NCBI GenBank assembly: GCA_051880615.1
Contig: JBJEOH010000026.1
Coordinates: forward strand, 1-64,000
Reading direction: 5' to 3'
DNA length: 64,000 nucleotides
Source of the DNA: UBA7067 sp051880615
Lineage (GTDB): Bacteria > Bacillota > Clostridia > Oscillospirales > Acutalibacteraceae
Shown: positions 44,046-53,800 of the stretch, piece by piece
How the letters are laid out: every line of letters starts with the position of its first letter
Position numbering within the stretch: position 1 is the first letter of the stretch
Notes under the pieces: generated by a model
Told to the model about the DNA's origin: nothing
The model's input: the letters and a program-made list of their open reading frames with translations, nothing else
Database searches by the model: none
Program-made: the position numbers and the translations under genes

Positions 44046-45646
44046 GCTTCAAATACTCCACAGGGAACGGTTATGCGATAAAGAATATTAACCTCACTGT
44101 AAACGAGGGAGAGATTTTGTTGCTGTGCGGAAGCAGTGGCAGCGGCAAAACCACGCTTCTAAAGCTTATAAAAAAAGAGCTTTCACCCGTCGGGAAGCTT
44201 GACGGCAGCATAAAAATCTTTGGTGAACCGCGAGAAAATACAAAGCCTTGTGATGTAGGTTATGTAATGCAAAATCCGCATAATCAAATTGTGACGGACA
44301 AAGTATGGCACGAGCTTGCATTTGCCCTTGAAAATATGGGGCTTGAAAAAAATACAATAAGACTGCGTACAGGAGAAATGGCGAGCTTTTTGGGTATTTC
44401 CTCATGGTTTGATAAAAACACAAGCGAGCTTTCAGGCGGTCAGACTCAGATTTTGAATTTAGCCTCTGTGATGGCCATGCAGCCAAGGCTTTTACTTCTT
44501 GATGAGCCTGTGTCACAGCTTGACCCGATAGCCGCTCGTGAATTTTTAAACGCAGTCACAAGATTAAACCGAGAAATGGGCACAACTGTCATAATGACTG
44601 AACACCAACTTGAAGATGCTTTTGCACTTGCCGACAGGGTAGCAGTTATGGAAAAGGGAACTGTAAAATATTGCGATTCGCCCATAGGGATTGCAAAAAA
44701 AATAGTTGAAGATAAAGGCTCTCAGCTTATTAGCTCACTGCCGGCAGCTTCACGGATTTACGCTATGACCGGAGCTGTAGGCAATTGCCCGATTGATGTA
44801 AGACAAGGCAGGGCGTATCTGCGCGAGAACTTTTCAGATAAACAAACAGTACAATTACCCCTTAATGATAATAAACCGAGCAAAGAGCGAATTATTAAAC
44901 TGCGTAACATTTATTTTCGTTATCATAAAGATGGCTCAGATGTTCTTCATCAGCTTAACCTTGATGTGTATAAGGGAGAGAGACTTTGCATATTGGGTGC
45001 TAACGGAGCCGGAAAAAGCACACTGCTTCGTATGCTGTGCTCGTCAATTAAACCGTATATCGGAAAAATCAAAATTGATAAAAACCTTAAAATTTCTCTG
45101 CTGCCGCAGCGAGCAGAGCTTGTCTTTTTAAAGGATAAACTGCTTGATGATTTAACCGACTTCTGTAAGGAACTTGGTTTTCCCGAAGAGGAAGGAAGAA
45201 AGCGAATAGAATTGATGTCAAAAAAATTTAATATATCAACGCTTTTTGACCGCCATCCGTTTGATTTAAGCGGAGGAGAAACCCAACGAGCAGCATTAGC
45301 AAAGTTAATGATGAAAAAACCTGATGTTCTGCTGCTTGATGAGCCTACAAAGGGTATTGACCCCAACGGAAAACAAGAGCTTACCGATATGATAAAGGAT
45401 ATGTCGGAACAGGGTGTTACTGTAATTACCGTAACCCATGATATTGAATTCTCAGCACAATCAGCAGACAGATGCGCGCTTCTTTTTAACGGTGAGATTA
45501 TCTCTTGCGCATCGCCGCAAACATTCTTTTTAGGCAACAGTTTTTATACAACAGCCGCAAACAGAATTTCAAGAGGGATATTCGATAACGCTGTCACATG
45601 CAATGATATTGCTGTGATATATAACTCGACGGAGGGCACACAATGA
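44018..45646 (+). CDS. ECF transporter fused double ATPase
   Basis: 542 residues holding two complete ABC ATPase domains in one chain. The first has Walker A GSSGSGKTT, signature LSGGQ and Walker B LLLLDEPVSQLDP; the second has GANGAGKST, LSGGE and VLLLDEPTKGIDP. It takes the place of the EcfA/EcfA' pair. It overlaps the T gene at its start and the S gene by ATGA at its end. A dedicated T-A-S set in one operon makes this a group I type ECF importer. Confidence 0.93.
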   Translation: MEILNIKNLSFKYSTGNGYAIKNINLTVNEGEILLLCGSSGSGKTTLLKLIKKELSPVGKLDGSIKIFGEPRENTKPCDVGYVMQNPHNQIVTDKVWHELAFALENMGLEKNTIRLRTGEMASFLGISSWFDKNTSELSGGQTQILNLASVMAMQPRLLLLDEPVSQLDPIAAREFLNAVTRLNREMGTTVIMTEHQLEDAFALADRVAVMEKGTVKYCDSPIGIAKKIVEDKGSQLISSLPAASRIYAMTGAVGNCPIDVRQGRAYLRENFSDKQTVQLPLNDNKPSKERIIKLRNIYFRYHKDGSDVLHQLNLDVYKGERLCILGANGAGKSTLLRMLCSSIKPYIGKIKIDKNLKISLLPQRAELVFLKDKLLDDLTDFCKELGFPEEEGRKRIELMSKKFNISTLFDRHPFDLSGGETQRAALAKLMMKKPDVLLLDEPTKGIDPNGKQELTDMIKDMSEQGVTVITVTHDIEFSAQSADRCALLFNGEIISCASPQTFFLGNSFYTTAANRISRGIFDNAVTCNDIAVIYNSTEGTQ

Positions 45647-46326
45647 CTCTGATAAAAAAAATAGCGGCGGTACTGATTTTGTGCATTGCCGTTCCACTTA
45701 CGGTTTTTCTTTCATATACGCTTTTTAATAATAACAGATATGATATAGCCTCAATAATCATTGCTGTTTTATCAACTCTCGCATTTGTACTCAGCTTTGA
45801 AAAAAACTCAGCAAACGGCAAGCTTGTTGCGGTAATCGCAGTAATGATAGCTATGTCGGTTGCGGGAAGATTTATCTTTTCACCACTGCCGTTTTTCAAG
45901 CCTGTTACTGCTCTTGTTGTCATAACGGCACTGTATTTCGGCGCGGAATGCGGTTTTATAACAGGAGCTTTTTCAGCTCTTTTATCTAACTTTTATTTTG
46001 GACAGGGTCCTTGGACTCCCTTTCAGATGATGGTGTGGGGGCTTGTTGGTTTGCTGTCAGGCTTATTTGCAAGATATATAATTAAGAACAAGCTTACCCT
46101 TTCACTTTGGGGCATATTCTCTGGCGTTTTCTACTCTATGGTAATGGATGTATGGACAATACTTTGGGCTGAAGGTAACTTTAATCCGGGTCGTTATGTT
46201 TTTTATCTTTCATCCTCTCTTCCGATAATGGCTGTATATGCTGTTTCCAATGTGATTTTTCTAATCGTGCTAACAAAACCTATAGGCAAAAAGCTTGAGA
46301 GATTAAAGGTAAAGTATGGTATTTAA
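45643..46326 (+). CDS. ECF S component, probable cobalamin (CbrT-like)
   Basis: 227 residues with about seven membrane segments. Features such as AGRFIFSPLPFFKPVTALVV, GFITGAFSALLSNFYFGQGP and TPFQMMVWGLVGLLSGL match S components of the CbrT/DUF6580-like ECF families assigned to cobalamin. Substrate identity rests mainly on the cobalamin riboswitch at the operon head. It is the last gene; no clear terminator follows. Confidence 0.82.
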   Translation: MTLIKKIAAVLILCIAVPLTVFLSYTLFNNNRYDIASIIIAVLSTLAFVLSFEKNSANGKLVAVIAVMIAMSVAGRFIFSPLPFFKPVTALVVITALYFGAECGFITGAFSALLSNFYFGQGPWTPFQMMVWGLVGLLSGLFARYIIKNKLTLSLWGIFSGVFYSMVMDVWTILWAEGNFNPGRYVFYLSSSLPIMAVYAVSNVIFLIVLTKPIGKKLERLKVKYGI

Positions 46327-46763
46327 AGAATTTAAGACTGCAATTTTACACATAAAAATAGCTTAAAACTATGCTACTTGTATAGTTATTATGTAAAAAT
46401 AACCAAACTTATTTTGAATCACTTTTATATTTGAAATTTACCTATATTACTTTTAGTATATTTCTCGCTATCTTTAGGTATGTATACAGTATTTGGTAAT
46501 TAAGAACGAGTATCGACACAAATGTTTCCTTTGTTTCAAGTTTGTTGCTTTTTTTCCAAAAATGAACTTGTTTTTTTTCTTTAAAAGTATTATAATGAAT
46601 TACGACCGCAAAAAACGACGAGTAAATAATCCTTTTTATTAATCGAAGGTAAATTAGAACCCGTTGTAATTCTTATGACGGATTTATCCAGTGTTTACTT
46701 TTATAATATTCGGTTATTTTTTCGTACATTTCTACGGTTAAAAATATGCGGAGTGATAATATA
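46327..46763. other. Non-coding gap before the pilus locus
   Basis: About 435 AT-rich bases without a gene. TTGTTT (46568-46573) and TATAAT (46591-46596), 17 bp apart, form a likely promoter for the XRE gene. A second TATAAT lies near 46704. The leader in between shows no structure I can name. Confidence 0.5.
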
Positions 46764-47012
46764 ATGAGATTGCGTAAGCAGGAGCTTGGCACAAGAAATC
46801 TGATAGGTGCAAGAGTTGAGACAGCGAGAAAAAAGAAAGGTATGAAGCAAAAGGATCTTTTGGCTCAGCTTCAGGTAAATGGGGTTGATATGAATGCTTC
46901 GGGTCTTTCAAAGCTTGAGGGTCAGATAAGGTTTGTAACCGACATTGAGCTTGTTGCACTTGCCGATATACTTGAAGTTTCGGTTGATTATCTTTTGGGA
47001 AGAGCTGACTAA
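46764..47012 (+). CDS. Small XRE-family regulator
   Basis: About 82 residues, a single helix-turn-helix domain (ARVETARKKKGMKQKDLLAQ ... LEVSVDYLLGRAD). The start is the ATG at 46764, with GGAGTGATA upstream. A terminator follows at 47028, so it is its own unit just upstream of the pilus operon; a regulatory link to pili is a guess from position. Confidence 0.85.
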   Translation: MRLRKQELGTRNLIGARVETARKKKGMKQKDLLAQLQVNGVDMNASGLSKLEGQIRFVTDIELVALADILEVSVDYLLGRAD

Positions 47013-47027
47013 TTAAAATACTGCTCT

Positions 47028-47055
47028 AAACAGCGGCCTAAGCCGCTGTTTTTTA
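47028..47055 (+). terminator. Terminator of the XRE gene
   Basis: AAACAGCGGC (47028-47037) pairs with GCCGCTGTTT (47042-47051) around CTAA, followed by TTTT. Confidence 0.9.
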
Positions 47056-47276
47056 TTATGCATATCAAAATGCTGGCTATCTATCAATACGAAAATGTTA
47101 TTAAATTAATATACTGCTAATTACATAAAAATATATTTTACTTAATGTCAGAAATACGAGTAATTTCTAATTGGTTGATGTGTAATTTAGTAATATTGAC
47201 AAAAAAGGAGAATAAGGTTATTATGGTATAATAAGATAGTTATATTTTTTTGTTTTGAGAAAGGAGCTCCTTGACT

Positions 47277-47585
47277 ATGAATGACAGGGATGTCCACAAA
47301 TTAAAACGCGTTGAGCTGCTTGAGCTTCTGCTTGAATTGTCAAAAGAAAATGAAAAGCTCAAAGAAGAAAATCAGGAACTGAAAGAAAAGCTTAACGACA
47401 GAGCCTTGCGGATAGAAAATTGCGGCTCTCTTGCCGAAGCAGCAATGCAGCTGTGCGGAGTTTTTGAGGCTGCACAAAATGCTGCTGACTGTTATCTTGA
47501 AAACATAAAACTCATGCATCATCGTGAAAATTCTTTGTCTGAGCTTGATGAAGATAGTACAAACTTTATGACTGAGGACACATAA
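47277..47585 (+). CDS. Small coiled-coil protein of the pilus operon
   Basis: About 102 residues: a Leu/Glu/Lys-rich coiled coil (LLELLLELSKENEKLKEENQ) followed by a helix with two Cys (CGSLAEAAMQLCG). No signal peptide. AAGGAG lies 10 bases before the ATG at 47277; a TTG six bases earlier is an alternative. TGGTATAAT at about 47224 is a likely extended -10 promoter. It is one base from the signal peptidase start. Similar small proteins accompany signal peptidases in Gram-positive pilus loci; role unknown. Confidence 0.7.
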   Translation: MNDRDVHKLKRVELLELLLELSKENEKLKEENQELKEKLNDRALRIENCGSLAEAAMQLCGVFEAAQNAADCYLENIKLMHHRENSLSELDEDSTNFMTEDT

Positions 47586-48140
47586 GTGAAAAATAAAAGA
47601 ACATATAATCTTTCCGAGATAACCTCGGCTCAGCTTGAAAATGAGCTAAAGCGTGAAAAAGATAAAAATACATATTTAAAAACACTTAAAAGCACAATAT
47701 TCATTCTTGCTTTTGTAGCTGCGGTTGCAATCTTGCTATCTGCCGGTTTCTTTCCTGTTTTACGAGTTGTCGGCACAAGTATGGAGCCAACTTTGAATAA
47801 TGAGCAGATTGTAGTCGCATTTAAGATGGCTGACCTGAAACAAGGTGATGTAGTTGCATTTTACTATAACAATAAAATACTCATCAAGCGTGTAATAGCT
47901 ATTCCGGGAGATTTTGTTACGGTTGATAATGATGGAAATGTATATGTTAATGACGAAATGCTTGATGAGCCATATATTACACAGAAGAGCTACGGAGAGT
48001 GCGATATTACATATCCTTATCAGGTGCCTGAAAACAAAATTTTTGTTATGGGCGACAACAGAGAGACATCTATTGACAGCCGTTCAAGTGAAATCGGCTG
48101 TGTGCCAGAGGAATTGATAGTCGGCAAAATCATAATTTGA
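47586..48140 (+). CDS. lepB: Signal peptidase I
   Basis: 184 residues with a cytoplasmic N-terminus, one membrane segment (about 37-57), the catalytic Ser in VVGTSMEPTL (about 66) and the Lys in ILIKRVIAIPGD (about 100), then box E (MGDNRETSIDSR). The start is a GTG directly after the previous stop (TAAGTG). Placed ahead of pilin and sortase genes, it probably processes pilin precursors, as in other Gram-positive pilus islands. Confidence 0.93.
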   Translation: MKNKRTYNLSEITSAQLENELKREKDKNTYLKTLKSTIFILAFVAAVAILLSAGFFPVLRVVGTSMEPTLNNEQIVVAFKMADLKQGDVVAFYYNNKILIKRVIAIPGDFVTVDNDGNVYVNDEMLDEPYITQKSYGECDITYPYQVPENKIFVMGDNRETSIDSRSSEIGCVPEELIVGKIII

Positions 48141-48279
48141 TGCTTATATCCAATAGCGATTTTGCGGCTTATAATTTTATAATATATTTAATATAAATAA
48201 AAAATAAAGGAGGTAAAATTCTGTTTCATAATAATCGCAAGAATTCAAAATCCCATGATGATAAGGAAGGAATTATTTT

Positions 48280-49866
48280 ATGACAAAAACATTTAAGCGA
48301 ATCTTCGCAATTTTGCTGGCAATTACTATTTTATTTGCTGTATCGGTGACTGCGCTTGCTGCCGAATCGCCGTACACAATTACCATCAACAACAACAGTT
48401 CGGCAGTTTCAATGAACGGAATCACTTACAACGCATACAAAATTTTTGATGTAACTTTAAGCGGCGATGACGCAGAGGGTATTCCGCATAATTATGCTTA
48501 CACAATCAGCGATGAGTTCAGCGGTTTTTCCTATGATGTAACTGTCGGCGATACGACCACCTCATACAGCGGAAAAGCTCTTATTGACTATGTAGCGGAT
48601 CTTAGCGACAACAGCGATGAACTCAACGATTTTGCTGCAGCTGTCAGAACCTACATTAATGAGAAATCTGTTCCAGCAAGCGGAACGGTAGCTGCAACTG
48701 ACGCCAGCACAGCTATTATTTCTGTTAATGACCTCGGTTATTATCTTGTTACTGCAACCGCGAAGCCTACAGATGGCAGCACAGCTGATGAAACAGTGAC
48801 TGCATTCTGTGCATTGAATACAACAAACTACAACGCTGAGGTTAACCTTAAGGCTGATGTACCGACAATCAGCAAGAGTGTTAAGGAGGATAGCGATACA
48901 ACCTACGCAAACTTCGCCGACGGTGAAATAAACGAAAAATTCAATTTCCTCCTCACGGCTACTATCCCAAGCTATGCAAGCTACTACGACAGCTATACAT
49001 ATAAAATTCACGATAAAATGGACTCAAGTCTTACTTTGGATAAGGACAGCATAAAGCTTTATTCCGATTCTGATTTAACAACTGAAATTGCTTCAGATAA
49101 TTACACGGTAACAACCGAAAGTCTTGCAGATACCTGCACATTTGAAATTACTCTTAACAGCGGTTATTTCACAACTGCAACCGATGGCACTACAATTTAT
49201 GTCGGTTATGATGCAACATTAAATATGGACACAAAAATCTATGCAGAATCAAATAACAACGCAGTACATATCGAGTATTCAAATGATGCTTATCATGAAA
49301 GCAGCACAGCAAATACACCTGATAAAACAGTAAAGGTTTATTCGTATTCTTTTAACCTTTTCAAGTATTATCTTGAGAGTGAAAGTGAAACAAAACACGG
49401 GTTGGCTGATGCACACTTCAAGCTCTATCGTGACGAAGCCTGCACACAGGAAATTTTACTTGTAAAGAACGATGACGGAACATACCGTCTTGCGCAAGCT
49501 GGTGAAACAGCAGTTGAAATTATTTCAACAACCGAAAGAGTTACTATTAAGGGCTTGGACAGCGGAGACTATTATCTGAAAGAAACAAAGGCTCCTAACG
49601 GCTACAACCTCAATCCTGATGCTGTTAAGATTACAATTACAGCTAATGCGAATACGGATTCAACCGACATTGCGTCAGTCAGTCTCAAGCAGGACGGCGC
49701 AGATGCAACAGAAATCAGCATTCAGAACAATTCAGGTACACTTTTACCGCTCACAGGCGGAATAGGTACAGTAATGTTCTATGTAGTTGGTGGTGTTCTC
49801 GTAGTAGGTGTAGTAATAATACTTATTACGCGTATGAGAGTTTCGCGCAGGAAAAACAGCAATTAA
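48280..49866 (+). CDS. LPxTG-anchored major pilin, SpaA/EbpC-like
   Basis: 528 residues: signal peptide (end near ALAAES, residue about 28), an N-terminal fimbrial domain (GITYNAYKIFDVTLSG), a middle Ig-like domain that can form an isopeptide bond, a C-terminal Cna_B-type domain with the E-box YYLKETKAPNGYNLN, then LPLTGG, a membrane segment and a basic tail (RRKNSN). Sortase C should join copies into a fibre. The exact lysine of the pilin motif is not certain; candidates lie near TVKVYSYSFNLFKY. The sortase gene follows after a short gap. Confidence 0.92.
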   Translation: MTKTFKRIFAILLAITILFAVSVTALAAESPYTITINNNSSAVSMNGITYNAYKIFDVTLSGDDAEGIPHNYAYTISDEFSGFSYDVTVGDTTTSYSGKALIDYVADLSDNSDELNDFAAAVRTYINEKSVPASGTVAATDASTAIISVNDLGYYLVTATAKPTDGSTADETVTAFCALNTTNYNAEVNLKADVPTISKSVKEDSDTTYANFADGEINEKFNFLLTATIPSYASYYDSYTYKIHDKMDSSLTLDKDSIKLYSDSDLTTEIASDNYTVTTESLADTCTFEITLNSGYFTTATDGTTIYVGYDATLNMDTKIYAESNNNAVHIEYSNDAYHESSTANTPDKTVKVYSYSFNLFKYYLESESETKHGLADAHFKLYRDEACTQEILLVKNDDGTYRLAQAGETAVEIISTTERVTIKGLDSGDYYLKETKAPNGYNLNPDAVKITITANANTDSTDIASVSLKQDGADATEISIQNNSGTLLPLTGGIGTVMFYVVGGVLVVGVVIILITRMRVSRRKNSN

Positions 49867-49912
49867 ATTCTATGCCGCAGTGCGTCTGCACTGCGGCAGC
49901 AGGGAGAGGTCT

Positions 49913-50767
49913 ATGAAAAAGAAATTGAAGAAGAGGTTGCCTACAATTATTCTTTTAATAATTCTTGTCATAGGCTTGTCCCTGCTGCTTTATCCGTCAG
50001 TAAGTAACTACATAAACTCAATACATCAGACTCAGTCGGTGGCAAACTACAATGAAGCTCTCTCGATGATTAATGACAATGAATTTGACGGACTGAAAGA
50101 AGATGTGAAAAAATATAATCAAGCCCTGAGACTAAACCGACAGGATTTCATCAACGGAGAGCCGATTGGAAAAAATTATAAATCTCTGTTAAATGTAAAC
50201 GGTGGGATGATAGGCTATATAAGCATCGACAAAATCGGAGTCCAGCTTCCTATATATCACGGAACATCCGAAGCTGTATTATCAAATGGAGTTGGACATC
50301 TTGAAGGTTCGTCTCTCCCTTTAGGCGGAACAGGTACGCACTGTGTGCTGACAGGTCATAGGGGAGTACCTGCCTCAGAATTGTTTTCAAACCTTGACGA
50401 TTTGGACAATGGTGACATCTTCACAATAACGGTACTCGACGAGATGCTTGTCTACGAGGTAGATAAAATTTCAATAGTTGCTCCTGATGATGACAGTCAG
50501 CTTTATATTTCAGACAATCATGACTATGTAACGCTGCTTACCTGTACGCCTTATGCTGTGAATACACACAGACTTCTTGTTCGCGGAAAACGGGTGGCAG
50601 ACATCAGCTCATCTGTCAGAGTTATTGCTGAAGCGGTGATGGTTGATTCAAATCTTGTAGCACTTTTTATTGTACTGCCAATATTGCTTCTCTTTATTTT
50701 AATAGTAGCAGTCAGATACGCGGTATCGGCATATAAAAGAAAACGAATTGAAAAATTGGCTAAATAG
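49913..50767 (+). CDS. Class C sortase (pilus polymerase)
   Basis: About 284 residues with an N-terminal and a C-terminal membrane segment, as in class C sortases. The catalytic triad is visible: His in CVLTGHRG, Cys in LLTCTPYAVNTHR and the following Arg. The lid region lies near residues 80-95. The start is the ATG at 49913 behind GGGAGAGG. It should polymerise the pilin and the large adhesin. Confidence 0.94.
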   Translation: MKKKLKKRLPTIILLIILVIGLSLLLYPSVSNYINSIHQTQSVANYNEALSMINDNEFDGLKEDVKKYNQALRLNRQDFINGEPIGKNYKSLLNVNGGMIGYISIDKIGVQLPIYHGTSEAVLSNGVGHLEGSSLPLGGTGTHCVLTGHRGVPASELFSNLDDLDNGDIFTITVLDEMLVYEVDKISIVAPDDDSQLYISDNHDYVTLLTCTPYAVNTHRLLVRGKRVADISSSVRVIAEAVMVDSNLVALFIVLPILLLFILIVAVRYAVSAYKRKRIEKLAK

Positions 50768-50836
50768 GTAAACGGACAAATATGGACTAAGTGAATAATT
50801 TAATTCTCTATTAATTTCAGAAGGTCAGAATAAGAT

Positions 50837-53800
50837 ATGGCAGAAAAACTTAAATCAAATGTATATGAACAAATATACAGAATGATTAAGCACAGAAAAT
50901 TTAAAAAGATAATGATCCCCGCTACAGTAATTCTGTCTGTAACTGTAGCTGTAATTGTTGCGCTCATTATGATGAAGCCGGCTATTACTGTAACAAAAGA
51001 TAACCCCGAATTATCGGTTGAATATACAAATGTGGAGCTTGGCGAAATTCTTCCGCTCACAGTAAGGGCGTGCGGAGATGAATATAATTCCTGCTTTACA
51101 CTCACATTCTTTGGCAACGGAGCAGGACTTTCGGAAGAATATATATTTGAAAACGAGAAAACAGAGATTTCCGACAATAACGGAAACACTATTATATTAA
51201 GCCGTGAAATCGGCGGTGACGGAGCAGTAAACTATTACTTTAATCTTGAACCCGGTCAGCAAACCGAATTTGAGCTAAACTGTGTTTCAGGTGTTTTTGT
51301 GACCTCCGCATCGGATGAGGAATTCAGTACTCAGTTGACAACGCTTGACGAAAACGGCGAAGAAATTCTCTTTAGCGAAGAAGAAATAGCCGACATAAAG
51401 CGATCAGAGCTTGACGCAAAAACAGCCGCACTTGAAAGCGCCACTCTTGATATTACTCCCGGCTGTGGTGCGGATTTTGAAGCGGCAAAGCTTGACACCG
51501 TCAACCGTGAAACAATGAACCTGCAATGGAGCAAGCCGGAATATTCCGCTGAAGCCGAGGATTCAGGCATTTCACTTTTCAGTGCGCAAAAAGTCGAGGT
51601 TTTGGACGGGGGCAGCATTTTACACCCTACCACAGGCGAGGACTCGGGACTTACATGGACTTATACAAAAAATACTCTAACGGGTAAAACAACCGTTACA
51701 ATCTCAGGCGAGGGAGCAATGCCGAATTATACTGATTCAAACCGTACAACAGCTCCGTGGTATAAGTATTATTCAACGATAGATAATGTAGTCATCGAAG
51801 AGGGAGTAACCCATGTCGGCGCTTATGCTTTTACGCGATATTCAAAATTGAGTAGTATTGATATAAGCGAAACTGTTGAAAGCTTGGGGAGTAATGCTTT
51901 TGCATACTCTAGTTACTTGTGCGAAATTGATATTCCGGGAAGCATTAAAGAATTAACTAATCGACAATTCTGTTATTCCGGATTAAAAAAGGTTACCCTT
52001 AATGAAGGCTTGGAGAAGTTTGATTTAGGTTCGATTTGGCATAATAATGGTATTTCAGATTTATACATACCATCAACTGTTACTACTATAGGAACACAAG
52101 GTCATAACTACAGTACCGGTGCTACAAATTATATAGTATCAAGTGATAATCCTGTTTATTATTCGGAAGATGGTGTTATATTTAAACGCCTTGATGACGG
52201 CACATCTCAGCTTGTAGCTTATCCGCAATCAAAAACAGATGTGTCCGAATACACAGTTCCTGATAATGTTTCTTCGATAGCAGGAGGTGCGTTTTCTTAT
52301 ACTAAATTACAAAAGTTAAATATACCAAATCGGGTGACCTTTGCTAATTCTGTAACATTTGGAAATTCAAACATACAAGAGATTACTTTTCAAAACGGTC
52401 TTAAAGGCAGCAGCATTCAATTTTTGTTTTGGAATGCTAAAAATTTGAAAAAGTTATATTTAGGTGAGCAAATTAGTATCAACGCAAAGACGCCATTGCA
52501 ATTTGTGTTTTGTTCTGCTTTAGAAGAGCTGAATCTTCCCGATAATGTGGAATATATTGTTAATTTATCTTCTGATACTCCGAGCCTTCAAAAACTGTAC
52601 TATGATACACCAAACTGTGCTCTCATTTCTTCTCAAACTGAAAAAGGAATTAAATATGACCTTACTATCGGTGATAATGTTGATGTCCTTATCGGCAACT
52701 TTAATAATTTGGCTAAAAACGCCAAAAGTGTTAAATTTATCGGTGAAAATCAAATAACACTTAATAGCGGTGCTTTCAGCGATGTACCTGCTCCTCTCAA
52801 TGCTCTGTCCGGCACAATCTGGGTTGACTCGCAGGGCGTTGTATATGAATACGATTCCGCTACTCTCACCGCAAGCGTTGCTTATGTTCCGTTTGGACTT
52901 GAAAGCGTGACTATTCCCGAAACCATAACGCCCGAGGACGGCGTTACCTGCACAGTCAATGCGGTAGATACATATGCATTCAAGCTGGCTGAAAATTTGG
53001 AAACACTCACTTTTGAAAATCCTGCAGCTATCGAAAGTATCGGCACTTACGGCATTTCATATTGCACCAAGCTGTCATCTGTCAACGGTGCAACAACTGT
53101 TGAAGATGCAACGGCCTTGTTTACAAACGAAAATGTAAGTATCGGTTACCGTCCATTTATTTACACTGCTCTCGGCTATAAATCGGGCAGCGGAGCAGAT
53201 ATGGATTTTATTGACGGCTTAAAGGAGCTTGAGATTTCGTCAGGCGACGCTCAGCCGATGTATATATCTATTGTTGATGAAGACGGAAGCAAGTGGAACA
53301 GCGCAACTAACATCGGCAGATACGAAACGCTTACAGGCGATGTTCTGTCTATAAATATGTCGGTCGGCGGTTCGGATATACAAACCAAAAATATCTATCG
53401 TGTATATTTTGAAACTTCAGAGCTTGACGCATCAACAAGTATTTCTCCGGGCGATACAGTTACTTTGAACGGCACAGAGGTAACCTGCTACGCAACAGCC
53501 GCACCCAATATTATCTATGTTGAATTTGTCCCTGCGGCAGGTACAACAGTAAATGCGACTGTAGAGGTTTCATACCCGTCACCATCCTCAAGCGGAGGTA
53601 ATCTTAAGGTCTGGGGTATGATTATGACCTCGGAGGAATCGCAGACAAGTCAGGGCAAGATCATTGAGTCTGAAACCGTTGAGGCAACCGAAAGCACACA
53701 GGCTTATTCAAAAGCACTTCAGGCATACTGGACAACTCAGCCCGAGGAATTCGGCGTTACCAAAACAAGTACGGGTAACACAACCATTTCTCTGACAGGT

